From: Leptidea sinapis
Taxonomy: Eukaryota > Arthropoda > Insecta > Lepidoptera > Pieridae
Assembly: GCF_905404315.1 (NCBI RefSeq)
Contig: NC_066267.1
Coordinates: forward strand, 4,602,501-4,666,500
Direction of reading: 5' to 3'
DNA: 64,000 bases
Below the pieces are notes generated by a model. It saw nothing but the letters and a program-made list of their open reading frames with translations. It had not been told where the DNA came from and searched no databases. Made by a program: the position numbers and the translations under genes. This document shows, in pieces, positions 32,069 to 42,466 of this stretch. How positions within the stretch are numbered: the first letter of the stretch is position 1; the number at the start of each line of letters is the position of its first letter.

Positions 32069-33318
32069 CTGACCTAGTATTTTAGGAAAATATACGTGGG
32101 TAACACTGAATATATTTAGAACTGGCCAGTTAGAGACATTGCTATAGTAGTATATTGCATTCATTTGTCATTTGTTTTTGTGAATTGGCGGCAAATCTAA
32201 AACTCTTGTTACATGTGAAAATGAACCTAACGCGAGAAAATTTTCGTTCAATAATTTATTATGTCTTTCTATGATAGACTGCGATTAGCATTTCTTTATG
32301 AAGCCCCATCTCGTACCACTATTTACAATTGTTTTAACGAGTTTAAGCGTGGACGTAGCAATCTCAATGATGATCCGCGTGAGGAACGTCCCTTAACAGC
32401 GACTACTGAAGATATCATCAGTGCTGTGCGACGCATGATAGAGGAAGACAAGAGAGTGACCTATCAGCAGATACGGGCAAGCCTAGGCATTGGTATGAGT
32501 TAAGTTCAAAAAATATTACACGAACATTTAGGCGTCAGGAAGCTTTGTACCAGATGGATTCCTCATACTTTAACCGACGACTAGAAACACCTTCGCATAG
32601 ATTGGTGTCGCCAAATGTTAGATAAGTTCAACGGTGGTGATTCAAATGCTGTATTTGAGATCGTCACAGGTGATGAAAGCTGGATATATTGCTACGAACC
32701 CGAAACCAAAAGACAATCAGCTCAGTGGGTGCTTCCTTTCGAAGATCGCCCAACAAAGGTAAAGAAAGGAAGAAGTCAAGGAAAAAAGATGATTGCCTCA
32801 TTCTTTGGTCGGAAAGGTCATTTCGCCACAGTTGTGCTGAAGATGGAGGGACAGTTACTGCAGACTGGTATGTCAAGCACTGTTTGCCTGTTGTGTTGAA
32901 AAAAATTCGACAGCAGCGCCCTCGATGTAGGATCCTCCTTCACCACGACAATGTTTCAGCGCACTCCGCAAAACGGACTGTTGAATATTTGACTAGTGCA
33001 GGTGTCGAGATAATGAGTCATCCGCCATACAGCCCTGCGACTTTTATTTATTCCCAAGAACTAAAGATAAAATTCGAAGTATTCGCTTTACGAACCCTGA
33101 AGATGCGATGAAATCGTACGAAAATGCCATAGAAGTGACCCCCTAAGGAAGAATGGGCCCACTGCTTTTCTCAGTGGTTCCATCGAATGCGACGATATGT
33201 AGTGAGGAACGGAGGTTACTTAGAAAAACAGTAAAAGAATTAGCAACTTTCTACATTAAGCCATTATTCATTTTCTAAACATTTTCAGTGTTACCTAGGT
33301 CTTATTTATTAGGTCACT
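32069..33318 (+). mobile_element. Mariner (DD34D), nearly full length
   Basis: Inverted ends are visible: the left end around 32069-32115 with GGTAACACTGAA and the right end around 33275-33318 with TTCAGTGTTACC inverted. Coding words run from RLRLAFLYEAPSRTTIYNCF through VRRMIEEDKRVTYQQIRASL, KILHEHLGVRKLCTRWIPHT, VTGDESWIY with the first Asp and LLHHDNVSAHSAKRTVEYLT with the second Asp. After PPYSP a short deletion, about 13 bases judging from relatives, shifts the frame and removes DLAP; CDFYLF with the third Asp follows in another frame. There are two nonsense codons near 32501 and 32581 and a frameshift near 32860. Confidence 0.9.
32261..33111 (+). pseudogene. Mariner transposase pseudogene
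   Basis: Three open segments (32261-32503, 32615-32899, 32689-33111) cover most of a mariner transposase of about 340 residues. The first carries the DNA-binding part, the second the first catalytic Asp, the third the second Asp and PPYSP. All three catalytic Asp codons survive, but in different frames. The few lesions suggest a fairly young death compared with the other mariners here. Confidence 0.85.
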
Positions 33319-33537
33319 GAAAATGCATTTATTAGGTACCTAATTGATAAAATCATATCGTAATAAGTCACCCTCAGGAATACTTACACATAATTATTAT
33401 CAAACTATTAACATAAAAATAACAAATCCTTTTGATATCAGGAGAAAAAATTAATATGCTACCGAATTACCAGCGCTTTGGAAAACAAGGAAATACAATA
33501 AACAATCCAAAATGACAATATCAAAGAATAGGTATAG

Positions 33538-33740
33538 GCCCCGGGTTCGAATCCCGGTAGGTGCAAACAATTTATAATATTATGATGAATATCAATGTTT
33601 CCGAGCCATGGATGTTTATAAGCATTTATGTATGTTTAAGTAAGTATATATTATTAAATATACCGTTGTCTTGGTACAGGCTATGCTTAGTTCGGGGCAA
33701 GATAATTTGTGTTAAAGTGTGTAAATTTTATATTTATTTA
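33538..33740 (+). repeat. tRNA-derived SINE, 5'-truncated
   Basis: It starts inside a tRNA-like head with the B box GGGTTCGAATCCCGGTAGGT, followed by a body with TTTCCGAGCCATGGATGTTT and GGCTATGCTTAGTTCGGGGC, then AAGATAATTTGTGTTAAAGT. This head-and-body combination is a SINE type I know from butterflies and moths. The A box is missing. Confidence 0.75.
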
Positions 33741-35429
33741 GATATATTTATAGCCGCTATTAAATTATTATCTTAATAATATTTTTACTGTTTTGTTAAA
33801 TCATTTCAATAAATGCTACTCAAAGTTGAGGAGGACCTGAATTTTGTCTGCAGCATTATCTATTGTTACCTTCATGGATGTCTTGTTTCGGAGCGGATAA
33901 TTAAAACATGTTTTTTTTTTCTTTAAAATGCGTCGTTGTGCTCTTAGCCAAAATATATTCACTCTAAATCATGTTATGGTGAAAAAAACTGGGCTTAAAA
34001 CAAATTCCGTAACTATTTTCTTCTGTGTTAAGTTTGCCTTATTAAATTACATTTAAGATAAATATTATACAAATTATCAATCTTAAATTTATTGAATAAA
34101 ACTGGTATGTTCATATTTTTTCATTGATAGCATTAATTCCGCTATAATACTTTTAGTCAAGTCAACAAGTGCCAAAATTTTTACGCCTTCTCCGAAAATT
34201 ATGATTGAGTTTTCATTCGATTCGGAATGGCTCAGAATCGATTAATAATGGCCAATAATCAGTGGTCAAAAAATTTTCATCGCAATTTTTTAATAAATTA
34301 TCCATTTATTGATGAACAATTTTTTTGTAGCACGAACATTAATTAACATTGCAATTTCGAAAATTGATAAACTATAAATCTGACAAGTTTTTCCTTTCGT
34401 GGCGCTATTTTTCAAAGGTCTTAGAATAGATTCCCGTTGGAAAAATTAAAAAATTTATAGTTTTCGTTTTGTTATTAACAATTTACTAAAACTAAAAAAA
34501 GTGAAAAATTACAAAAACCACTTATTGACTAGACTATTTTAAATGTAAACAAAATGCATTCAATTTGTTTCACAAATCATTTTATGGAAACTGCGTACTG
34601 TAAATTTTCTGAAAAATATAACCCAAATACTAATCGTAAAAATAAGTAGTACTTACTTTTCTCCAAAGTGAATATAATATATTAAGATTACTTAAAATTT
34701 AGAGTGCTAAGGATCACGATATTTCACGACTAGAATCACACTGACTTTTCATTGCGACCTGCGTCATTGTAAGACCTTGATTTGATATAAGGCTGTTTAT
34801 AAACGAGCGACAACTTATAATGTATTATATAACAATAAAATTTAAAAAAAATACTTTTCGATATCATTGTAGCAAGAAATATTTAAAGTCTAAGCTTAAG
34901 GTCAAAATTCTTCTTCTTCATTTCAACTTTGCACGTAAAATTATATTTATATCATAGTTATTCCTTCTAATATAACCATTAAAACACAAGAGACATTGTG
35001 AGTATGTCTAAACAAATATATCTTCAAATTGTCCTGACACTTGATTTTTTCAGGAAGAAACCACAGACACACAGTATCTATCTTTCATTGAAATGTTTCG
35101 CAAATATTTGATTATTCAAAATCCACAATAAGGAATAAGGTCATAGACCATACCTTTGAGACTTAACGCAAGCCTTTTTACTTTGTAGAGGACTTAGGAA
35201 ATCTAATTTCGGACTTAATATCTCTGAAATTATCAGAGCTCGTGAACAATACAAAATGATTTTTCGATAAAAGATAAATATAAATAAATCAAAGATAAAT
35301 ATTTTCAACGATTATATTATCTTAATTTTAATAATATATTTACATTCTATTACGAAGGTCATGTCGAGTGTTGAATTGTCTCGTGAGTTATAAAATTATA
35401 AGTATAAAAAACATAGGTATCTATTTTTT
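33741..35429. other. AT-rich stretch without recognised feature
   Basis: About 1.7 kb with no credible gene, repeat or inverted pair. All open frames are short. Confidence 0.5.
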
Positions 35430-35578
35430 ATTCGTGTCGTGCGAAGGTGGAATTCGGCGGCAGGAATCAGGTGAAACAGCGCTTCCGAACACTCCCCGTG
35501 ATAAATGCGGTAGAAGACACACAATGAAGCGACGCCTCCACGCAACGCCAAGTGATCCAGCCCGTTCACAGAAGCTCC
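35430..35578 (-). mobile_element. LINE-A copy 5, internal fragment
   Basis: The minus strand reads DHLALRGGVASLCVFYRIYH then GECSEALFHLIPAAEFHLRT, matching LINE-A at 1945-2065. It is about 150 bases and abuts a SINE-like copy at 35579. Confidence 0.82.
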
Positions 35579-35875
35579 ATTGCATTGGATGCCGGCTAGG
35601 TTATGGGTACCAACAAAAGGACCTCTTTCTGCCGTGAAGCAGTAATGTGTGAACATTATTTTGCTTCAGTCTGAACGGCGCCGTATCTAGTGAAATTACT
35701 GGGCAAATGAAACTTTCATCTTATGTCTCAAGCTGACGAGCGCGATTGTATTGACGCTCAGAATTTTTGGGGTTTTTCAAGAATCCTGAGCGGCATTGCA
35801 TTGTTATGGGCAGGACGTATCAATTACCATAAGCTGAACGTCCTGCTCGTCTCGTCCCTTATTTAAAAAAAAACA
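35579..35875 (+). repeat. SINE-like A-tailed repeat, nearly complete
   Basis: It begins with GATGCCGGCTAGGTTATGGG and continues through TACCAACAAAAGGACC, TGCCGTGAAGCAGTAATGTG, the CTAGTGAAATTACTGGGCAA block, the hairpin arms (GACGCTCAGAATTTTTGGGG and AATCCTGAGCGGC), and ends with GTCCTGCTCGTCTCGTCCCT, TATTTAAAAAAAAA. The terminal A-run and shared 5' head support a SINE-like retroposon. Confidence 0.85.
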
Positions 35876-35879
35876 TAAT

Positions 35880-36060
35880 TCGCCCAATAAAAGACTTACC
35901 AACTCGAGTAGATATACAAAGCTTATGTTTATTGCTGGTGTTAGCATTATGATTATCACAGTTTCTAGCAAATTCGTTAATGTGGTTATGCAACAGTCAC
36001 AATGTTTATTTCTTTAAATTTTGCTCTTAATGATTCTTTAGCACCTACATTGTAAATGAC
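35880..36060 (-). mobile_element. LINE-B fragment near the C-terminus
   Basis: Matches LINE-B at 41135-41370 with CGCCCAATAAAAGACTTACC, AGCTTATGTTTATTGCTGGT and TGTTTATTTCTTTAAATTTT. About 55 bases of the better copy are missing in the middle. Confidence 0.75.
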
Positions 36061-36835
36061 GCGACTGCAGCACAATCATGTTATTAAATCACGATTGCCT
36101 ATTAAAATATTGGGTGAATACTATAGTTATAACTCTAATAATGATCAGAAAATATATTTTTTTTTTCTCTTTATTTCTGTACACATGTAGGATTTATTAT
36201 ATTAGTTTTTTTTTAATATGTATAAAAAATAATACTCAGCCTGCATTGTTGTTTCTGAATTTCTATGACTTTAATATTCCGGTCCAAATATATATGAAAT
36301 ATTTTCAAATAAGGAATTTGGATTAGAAATTGGATGAGAATCTTTTCTCTATATATCTTTGTAACCCTGATCTTAATAATAGTCTCTGTTCCAAATCCTT
36401 GTAGGATAAGCCAGCTAAGAACAACTCTGTCGAAGCTAGATAATCTTTGCTGTTTTTGTTAGAGCGATATAGCTCATCATTCATACAAAGGCCTGTAAAT
36501 CCTGGAGTTGCCAAGCAATTCTGCAAAACTCGCAATATCTAATACCCTTCCATGGCTGAGACTCAAATTAATGCAACTAATTTAATTCCATAAATCTATA
36601 CTTATTGGCTTATAAGCTAAAAATATTTTTTTAACATCAATACCTGTATGAAACCCAATTAGGAGACATAGAATAAAGCTGTGTAGACAATGTAATGAAT
36701 TGTTGTACACCATTTTCAACATTATTATCAAAATGTTGTGAACTCATTATTTTACTGGTACATTACCAGTATAACCGTGGAAAAACTTATTTTCGTGTGC
36801 AAGTTATGTTTTAGATGGAATTATTTATTTACATC
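36061..36835 (-). other. Unassigned; unrecognised open frame at 36323-36535
   Basis: The 70-residue minus-strand frame reads VLQNCLATPGFTGLCMNDEL and SKDYLASTELFLAGLSYKDL. It has balanced composition and a C-x(10)-C pattern, unlike its AT-biased neighbours. A distant likeness to P2X7-type C-terminal domains came to mind but is too weak to name. No clean acceptor and donor pair bounds it. It may be a piece of an element or an isolated exon. Confidence 0.3.
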
Positions 36836-37135
36836 TCAAGAGTTCCTGTTCCAGCACTTATTTCCGTTTTTATTTGTAGATAATTCCATCAACATCAGAA
36901 GAGACAAGTCAGTCTTCAATAATTTGTACCACCAAACGACATCTAGAAAGACTTGGCTGACGAGATAACTTTCATATGAGACGTTGACTCGATGATCATA
37001 GTCCGGATAGTCCGTACGGCTAATGTTCTCAAAGACGAGGCAAAGAGCCTCGATCATATCAAGCGGGTTTCGCGAAGCGTTTGTCTCAAAGACCAGATAC
37101 AGATAAAGAACTGTTGCAACAGTTTGTTGGCGAGT
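36836..37135 (-). other. Unrecognised open frame with internal repeat
   Basis: The minus strand reads LYLVFETNASRNPL then DMIEALCLVFENISRTDYPD and YDHRVNVSYESYLVSQVFLD. The two words LYLVFETNASR and LCLVFENISR look like an internal duplication. Composition is coding-like but no domain is recognised. It may be a fragment of an unknown element. Confidence 0.35.
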
Positions 37136-37735
37136 TTACGCTCTTATACTATGCTATATTAACGTGTCAGTCATAATACACTATATATATGTACATATTT
37201 ATGAAATAATATATCAAACCTTCCAAAGAAGGCTTATCATAGTGTAGTAGATTATATAGAAGATAATGATGCGGGTTGACTGGTTCTGCGCAGGCCACTT
37301 GAAACTGTATAATATCTTAAGTACGCTTAGCCATTTTGTTATTATATGATTCAAAAGAGGGCTCTGAGTTTCTTATATTGTACAGGTAAGAAGGACTTGA
37401 TATGATCGGATTACTATTTCTTAACTACCTGTTGAATTGTTGATATCTTCTTTCATGAGATTACGGCAGCATGCTGAACGCAGTATGATATCAAATTTAA
37501 AGTAATTTAGTCGGTTGTGGTGAAAACTTTGGTGTATTAAGAGACGTAAAATTTCATTTACAATCACATTACGGGTCATTTTGATATCAATACATATTAA
37601 TATAAAAAATATTAACAAAAAAACAACCCACACCAAACACTGTTCCAAAACAATAGATATAATAAGCACTAAAAAGTATAAAAATTGCGTATTTTTATAC
37701 AATCTAATTAATTAAACTAATTCTAGTTACAATTA
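37136..37735. other. AT-rich stretch without recognised feature
   Basis: An open frame of 93 residues at 37421-37702 is hydrophobic and low in complexity and is not called. Confidence 0.35.
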
Positions 37736-38130
37736 TTGTTTTTTTGGAATCAGTGTCCTTCCGCCGCGACCCACTCTCGCCTCTCACCTCCTCACGACTC
37801 AAGACTCAATCTCACCCATAACTATGTATGTAGTAACCAACCTATCATGGATGAAAAAAGAATCATCGAAATCGGTTGGCGCGATATTGAGTTATTCGAA
37901 TATTTAACATCCACTTTGCCATACGTATGTATAGCAAATTTAAGACTTTTATGGTTTTCTGATGGATGCCATTGTCAGATCTGGACCAAATTACAAGACG
38001 ACACGGGAGGCACCAGCTTTCAAATAAAAATTATCAAAATCGGTTCACCCAGTCGAAAGTTTTGAGGTAACAAACATAAAAAAATACCGACGAATTGAGA
38101 ACCTCCTCCTTTTTTGAAGTCGGTTAAAAA
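37736..38130 (+). repeat. Dispersed repeat ending in AAGTCGGTTAAAA
   Basis: It begins near GTGTCCTTCCGCCGCGACCC and ends with TACCGACGAATTGAGAACCT, CCTCCTTTTTTGAAGTCGGT and TAAAAA. I recognise this ending as a common lepidopteran repeat. A 109-residue open frame spans it, yet repeats of this type are not known to code for a protein. The class is uncertain. Confidence 0.5.
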
Positions 38131-38313
38131 TTAGAAAAAAAAGTCTTGATCATTTCGTATCAAATGCAAAGAAACTGTTTCCCCAACCTTTTATATTATT
38201 CAAACAAAGAGATAAAACAGCTATTGAATGTGTAGATCTGCAGTAAAGTATGCTTGCTGATGATAACATATCACTCGTAATCGCGTGATATGTTGTTAAG
38301 TATATTTATTAGT

Positions 38314-38342
38314 ATTATATATATATATATATATATATATAA
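38314..38342. repeat. (TA)n microsatellite
   Basis: About 13 TA units in a row. It lies where the left end of the nearby Tc1 element would be expected, and that end is not visible. Confidence 0.9.
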
Positions 38343-38399
38343 TTACTTTTGTATTTAATTTTGTACATAACAACTTTATAGTCGGTAAACATCTTTTAA

Positions 38400-39911
38400 G
38401 AATTGGCTGAAAAAAAAACTTCAAAAACAAAACCATTCCTTTTTCAAAGTGGACGTCTCCGAATTACAATTTTACCATTCACATATTTCTTTCTGTTTTA
38501 AATTTTTTTCACGATCGATGGGTCTGGTTTTAAAAATTTATGCTAAAAAGCACATAACATTTATTTATCGTGCCTCTTTCAGTTGAGAATGTGCTAGGAT
38601 CATGGCTTTTCTGGAACTAGGCATCAGTATGCGTCGCACTGCAAGAATGGTGGGTGTGACGGTACGAACGGTCCAGAAGGTAAAGCGAAGGTACGAAGAG
38701 ACTGGACACCATCTGAGGAAACCTTGTAATGGCAGACCCAGGTGTACCAGTACCCGAGAATCTTCTCGGTATATATATATATATCATTCTTCTCGTTATA
38801 TTATTTCCACTGTGTTAAGAAATCGCAACCAAAATGCAGTTAAAGTCCAGCAACAGCTACTTCAGACCCGGAGGGACTACATTAGTGACAGTACATTGAG
38901 AAGAAGACTTGCTGAAGCAAATTTGAAACCCCGAAGACCAGTGAGTGGCCCAAAACTCGAGAGACAGCATCGAGTAGCGAGACTGCGATACGCCCGTGAA
39001 CACGTGCAGTGGGATGAAGAAGAATGGTCAAGAATTTTGTTTGCAGATGAGTCTCGATTCTCCCTTTACACTTCTGATGGAAGGCGAAGTGTTTACAGGC
39101 GACCTGGTGAGCGATACCTTCAAGCCTGCATCTCAGAAAGAGTTTAATACGGTGGAGGCAGTGTACATGTATGGGCTGGCATATCTTCAGAAGGTCGCAC
39201 AGAGCTAGTAGCCATAGAAAATGGCACCCTCACTGGGCAAAGATATGCTCAAGAGATTCTCAATGAGTATGCAGGGCCGTATTTAGCAAATATGGGTGAT
39301 GGATCGATGCTGATGCATGATAATGCCCGGCCACACACGGCTCATATTACGATATGAGCCGTGTGGGGCTCTTGTACGCAAGAGTATATTCAGGAGGTCG
39401 GTATCAGCGTGATGGCCAAGCCATCAAGAAGTCCTGATCTCAACCCGATTGAACACGCCTGGGATGAGCTTGGGAGGCTAGTCAGAAATCGCAGACCACC
39501 ACTTACTACCCTCAGGGCACTAAAGCAGGCCCTGGTAGAAGAATGGGAGAATATTCCCCAACATCGGCTCCGAAACCTAGTGTTCAGTATGCCAAACTGT
39601 AACCAGAGCTCGAGGAGACAATACCAGTTATTAAAAATTAAATAACATGTAATACATTTTAGTTGAATTTTTTTACACTAAACTAAAAATGTATATTTTC
39701 ATTATTTTATCTTTTTTAAGTTAAAAATGTTACTAATGTATAATTTTAGTTTCTAAGAATTAAAGCCTATAAAATTTGCAACAAAACGTTTATTTAAATA
39801 TTGGTGTAATTATAATCTTAAATCTCTACCTTCCATAGTTAAGAAAAAAAAAAAATTGTGATTTAAGAAAATAAAATATAAAGTGTGATACTTACTTTTG
39901 CAGGCCAGTGT
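38400..39911 (+). mobile_element. Tc1-like (DD34E) element
   Basis: Coding words: RRTARMVGVTVRTVQKVKRR (helix-turn-helix) from 38630, STLRRRLAEANLKPRRPVSG near 38895, ILFADESRFSLY with the first Asp near 39030, LMHDNARPHTAH with the second Asp near 39310 and SPDLNPIEHAWDELGRL with the catalytic Glu near 39435. The right end near 39880-39911 reads CACTGGCCTGCAAAAGTAAG inverted, typical of Tc1 ends. The left inverted end was not found. Lesions: an insertion around a TA microsatellite (38764-38800), a stop at 39145, and twin palindromes at 39334-39384. Confidence 0.88.
38602..39645 (+). pseudogene. Tc1 transposase pseudogene
   Basis: Two open segments, 38602-39147 and 39361-39645, cover nearly the whole transposase. 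All three catalytic residues survive. The first segment holds both DNA-binding parts and the first Asp. The second begins after the palindromic insertion and holds the catalytic Glu. Relatives read on without a break between ISERV and YGGGSVHVWA, so the TAA at 39145 is a nonsense change. Confidence 0.85.
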
Positions 39912-40362
39912 ATGTTTAATTTGATTGCCATCACTTGATTTAATAGAATTAATTAAAATTGTTTAATTTGTCTAATTAAAACAATATTGTTTATATTATG
40001 TAATTATGCTCAGTTGATGACTTTTAACCAAGTTTCGTTCTAAAGTAATTTTAGTATGTCATATTTAAAAAAATCACTAAATAACATAAACGAGTTTTGT
40101 AAAACAGTAAGTGTTCATTCATTTACTACTTTGATTATTTTTAAAGTTTATAAAGTGATTTAATGATTTTAATAGAACCAATAGTCCCAAAATTGTAATT
40201 ATCAACTTTATGCATACGTAATAACTTCCAAATTAGAACAGCTACGTGAGTTTTTGCATTTTATAGAGCTCGTCAAGACGATGTTCGCGCAGTTATTAAT
40301 TAACTAGACTTAATGATTGATTTGTGAGTTCTTGCAGTAAACCGACGATATATAAGTCACGA
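39912..40362. other. AT-rich stretch without recognised feature
   Basis: Nothing was recognised between the Tc1 right end and the Helitron-like fragment. Confidence 0.35.
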
Positions 40363-40520
40363 AATATTATAACGCAAAGTCCTCCACCGCGTCTGTTTGT
40401 CTGTCTGTTCGCGATAAAGGCAAAGACTAGAGTACCGATTTTCATGCTGTTATCACCAATGGATAGCGTTCTTCTCGAGGAAGGTTTTATTTTATAGTTT
40501 GTTAAGGTTTTGTCAACATA
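40363..40520 (+). mobile_element. Helitron-like 5' fragment, candidate
   Basis: The words CAAAGTCCTCCACCGCGTCT, TTGTCTGTCTGTTCGCGATA, ACCGATTTTCATGC and CTCGAGGAAGGTTTTATTTT match a common lepidopteran repeat usually grouped with Helitrons. The same words recur at 49905-50035. Confidence 0.5.
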
Positions 40521-40991
40521 TTTATAGACATTTGTTGGTATCGGAAAGAAATTATCTGTCTGGGTGCTTTCAACGAATTCGCTGTCTGAACCCTTTGAGA
40601 TATAACAAAATAATCTATGGAATTGTGTATTTTATATAGGATTATAGAAAAGTCCGCTACGGCATTTGTCTATCTTTTTAGGAAAATATGCTATATGCAT
40701 AATAAAAATACTTAAAAATAATATTAATTATAAAGGTTATGTAAAAGATTTTTACCCAATACGAAATTAATCCATATTCAAATGCAAATCAAATTCAAAT
40801 ATTTTTATTCAAAATAGGATTTAAAATCACTTATTGAACGTCAAAAACTACCACCCATTCCAGAAAGACTACCTCAGACCTGAGAAGAATGGGCGCAAGA
40901 AACTCAGCGGGCTTTTTTTATATAAAATATGGATTACAATGTGATATCGTACAATAAACATTTATAATTAAAGAGCCTCAGGGTGTTTGCT

Positions 40992-41834
40992 TTATTCCCA
41001 GTCCGTGGTGTCATTAAAAAAATCGTTTATGCTATAATAACCTTTCCCACACAAACCTTCTTTAACAATTCTTTTAAATTTCGTAACACATTTGTTTTGT
41101 ACATTTTCTGGGATCATATTGTAGAAGCATATACATCGCCCAACAAAAAACTTACTAACTCGACCCAACCGAGTAGTAGGCATAACAAGTTTATGTTTGT
41201 TCCTCGTGTTAACATTATGAATGACACAGTTTCTAGAGAATTCTTCAATTTGCTTATGAACATACAGAACATTGTCAAAAATGTATTGAGAAGCAACAGT
41301 CAAAATGTTTATTTCTTTAAATTTTTCTCTTAATGATTCTCTAGGACCTAGGTTATAAATCGCGCGAATAGCCCTCTTCTGCACCACAAAGATGGTATTA
41401 ATATCGGCCGCACTGCCCCATAAGAATATACCATAGGACATAATACTATGAAAATAACTAAAGTATACTAATCTCGCCGTACCTATGTCAGTTAACCGTC
41501 TAATTTTCTTAACCGCATATGCTGCAGAACTAAGCTTATTCGCCAATCCTTCAATATGGGGGCCCCACTGCAATTTGGAATTAAGAGTAATGCCAAGAAA
41601 TACAGCAGATTCCACTGGTTTTACTACCTCTCCATTTAATAAAATATTCGCATCTACATTTTTGATATTTGGCGCGGTGAATTTAATATATTTGGTTTTA
41701 TGACCATTTAACCATAACTTATTGGCGCTAAACCAGTACACGATGTCAGATAGAGCATTGTTTACTTCGTCATATAAAACTTGGCTTCGTTTCACTTTGA
41801 ATATAAGTGAAGTGTCATCTGCAAATAATACCAC
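40992..41834 (-). pseudogene. LINE-B reverse transcriptase, FADD to C-terminus
   Basis: This is the longest open frame in the window at 280 residues. It starts with MVLFADDTSLIFKVKRSQVL, carrying the catalytic Asp pair, and goes on through DIVYWFSANKLWLNGHKTKY, PVESAVFLGITLNSKLQWGP and FHSIMSYGIFLWGSAADINT to KKGYYS-like words (GLCGKGYYSINDFFNDT). No stop lies inside. The long intact frame marks it as the youngest LINE here. The first Met is internal to the parent protein. Confidence 0.88.
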
Positions 41835-42183
41835 CTTGTGTTTTTTTTTCTACAAGGTAAGGTAGATCATTTATATAAATTAGGAAGAGGAAGTGTCCAA
41901 GAATAGACCCTTGTGGTACCCCCATACCGAGAGGACTCCCAGGAGATCTCCTGCCATTCACCTCGACCCTCTGAATCCTATTATTTAAATATGAGATCAG
42001 AAGATCGAGTGCAGATCCTCTTATACCATAGTGACCTAGCTTCCTGACCAGCGTTGAATGTTGAACACAATCAAAAGCCTTAGATAAATCACAGAAGATA
42101 CTCAAAAATATTTCTGATGAGTTCAACACCTGCATCCGTAGTCGAGCGTCCCGTAACTTATAAGTGTTAAAGTGAGTAAGCAT
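41815..42183 (-). pseudogene. LINE-B reverse transcriptase, palm segment
   Basis: The 122-residue frame carries the first catalytic Asp in FCDLSKAFDCVQHS, the GVPQGS loop and LFLIYINDLPYLVEKK. It runs off frame in a nine-A run (plus-strand T run at 41842-41850) and overlaps the next frame by 20 bases. A single base loss would restore continuity, which could be a real frameshift or a sequencing error in the homopolymer. Confidence 0.85.
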
Positions 42184-42466
42184 TTGGCTTAAAATAATTT
42201 TTCAAAAAATTTACTTAGGGTCGGCAACACTGAAACAGGCGATAGTTATTCGGGTCAGAAGTGAGTCCCGATTTAAATATTGGTGTAATTTTACTATACT
42301 TCAGAAGGTCAAGAAACACGCCATGTTCAATACAGATATTAAAAACTAGTGCTAGATATGGTGCTATGACGTCAATAACAGAACTTATTATTTTTACAGA
42401 TATACCCCACATATCACCAGTTTTTTTCATTTCTAAGGATCTGAAAGTTTTAATTATTTCTGCTGG

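Noticed and set aside
36323..36535. P2X7-type C-terminal domain
   Set aside because: Only a loose Cys and hydrophobic pattern suggests it; the key basic and Trp residues of that domain are not present.
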